Shown here: piece after piece, positions 61,458 to 64,000 of the stretch | Numbering within the stretch: the first letter of the stretch is position 1 | How the letters are laid out: the number at the start of each line of letters is the position of its first letter | Assembly (NCBI RefSeq): GCF_001612985.1 | Contig: NZ_BDBM01000030.1 | Coordinates: forward strand, 51,979-115,978 | Direction of reading: 5' to 3' | Length of the DNA: 64,000 nucleotides | Origin: Nocardia gamkensis NBRC 108242 | GTDB taxonomy: Bacteria; Actinomycetota; Actinomycetes; Mycobacteriales; Mycobacteriaceae | The notes under the pieces: generated by a model | Seen by the model: only the letters and a program-made list of their open reading frames with translations | Told to the model about the DNA's origin: nothing | Databases searched by the model: none | Program-made: the position numbers and the translations under genes

Positions 61458-61484
61458 GGGGGTTCGAGTCCCTCCGTCCGTGCC
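61458..61484 (+). other. tRNA 3'-half fragment (T-arm like)
   Basis: GGGGG-TTCGAGT-CCCTC forms a 5-bp T-stem with a 7-base loop, followed by 7 bases resembling an acceptor strand and a GCC end. No matching D-arm, anticodon arm or 5' acceptor strand is present just upstream, where the terminator lies. It may be a tRNA relic or an old attachment-site remnant. Confidence 0.4.
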
Positions 61485-61511
61485 GATCCCCCAAGTCGGA
61501 ATTCCGACCCA

Positions 61512-61588
61512 TCCCTCGTAGCCCAATCGGTAGAGGCGCCGGACCTAGATTCCGGGAGATGCGAGTTCGAATCTCGCCGAGGGAACCA
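61512..61588 (+). tRNA. Unusual tRNA or tRNA pseudogene, class I body with apparent UAG anticodon
   Basis: A full cloverleaf folds. The acceptor stem TCCCTCG/CGAGGGA (61512-61518 with 61578-61584) has 7 pairs. The anticodon stem CCGGA/TCCGG (61539-61543 with 61551-61555) and T-stem GCGAG/CTCGC (61561-61565 with 61573-61577) have 5 pairs each. The loops are TTCGAAT and CCTAGAT, the variable loop has 5 bases, and CCA is encoded. Oddities: position 33 is C instead of the near-universal U; the D-stem needs a bulged A; and the anticodon reads UAG (Leu CUA), although leucine tRNAs normally have a long variable arm. It may be a decoy, pseudogene or special tRNA. It is convergent with ftsK, 6 bases away. 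Confidence 0.7.
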
Positions 61589-61594
61589 GCCGGA

Positions 61595-64000
<2,406 letters not shown>

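Noticed and set aside
61257..61484. tmRNA: an ORF plus tRNA-like 3' end
   Set aside because: The 5' and 3' ends do not pair as an acceptor stem, no tag ending in LAA-like residues is encoded, and a terminator separates the parts.

Overview
This 64 kb window comes from a high-GC Gram-positive chromosome. Gene content and order point to Mycobacteriales, most likely Nocardia or a close relative. Its backbone follows, with insertions, the order known around lexA, fadE20, hflX, dapF, miaA, miaB, recX, recA, the psp genes, pgsA, argA and ftsK in Mycobacterium tuberculosis. That comparison is from memory of gene order, not a database search. I saw no insertion sequence, prophage, CRISPR array or rRNA.

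Region 1 (1-3.5 kb): the SOS locus, with lexA, a divergent SOS-type gene cut by the window edge and three LexA-box-like sites between them, then a GT39-type membrane glycosyltransferase.

Region 2 (3.5-20.9 kb): two small membrane proteins, two very short ORFs (one extremely methionine-rich), and a near-contiguous minus-strand cluster for a group 1h (formerly group 5) high-affinity [NiFe] hydrogenase. In transcription order it is hypA, hypB, small subunit, large subunit, a NifU/4-Cys iron-sulfur protein, DUF5947, DUF6084, an unassigned 442-aa protein, DUF6893, a disordered protein, maturation protease, hypC2, hypF, hypC, hypD, hypE, a nickel permease and DUF6390. Most junctions overlap by 4 bases. 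A CRP-type palindrome lies just before the small subunit.

Region 3 (21-43.4 kb): a PepSY protein divergent from a two-component system whose sensor loop carries a long acidic run; a lipase-like hydrolase; fadE20-like acyl-CoA dehydrogenase; a PlsC-type acyltransferase; hflX, dapF, a SpoU methylase, miaA, a LigB-like protein, a DUF349 protein and miaB; the glutamate transporter gluABCD; and recX-recA with its own LexA box.

Region 4 (43.5-49.9 kb): accessory genes that separate recA from its usual DUF3046 neighbour. They are a double-AsnC regulator with an exporter, an NTF2-like protein, a PNPOx-like protein, a VOC protein facing a CGNR regulator, and a fusion of TPR repeats to an APH(3')-type aminoglycoside kinase.

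Region 5 (49.9-64 kb): DUF3046, a glycosyltransferase, small envelope proteins, a PAP2/diacylglycerol kinase fusion, the envelope-stress module pspM-pspA-clgR, cinA C-domain, pgsA, argA, a YciI protein, TerC, a possible small-protein gene with a strong terminator, a structurally odd tRNA and the 3' part of ftsK.
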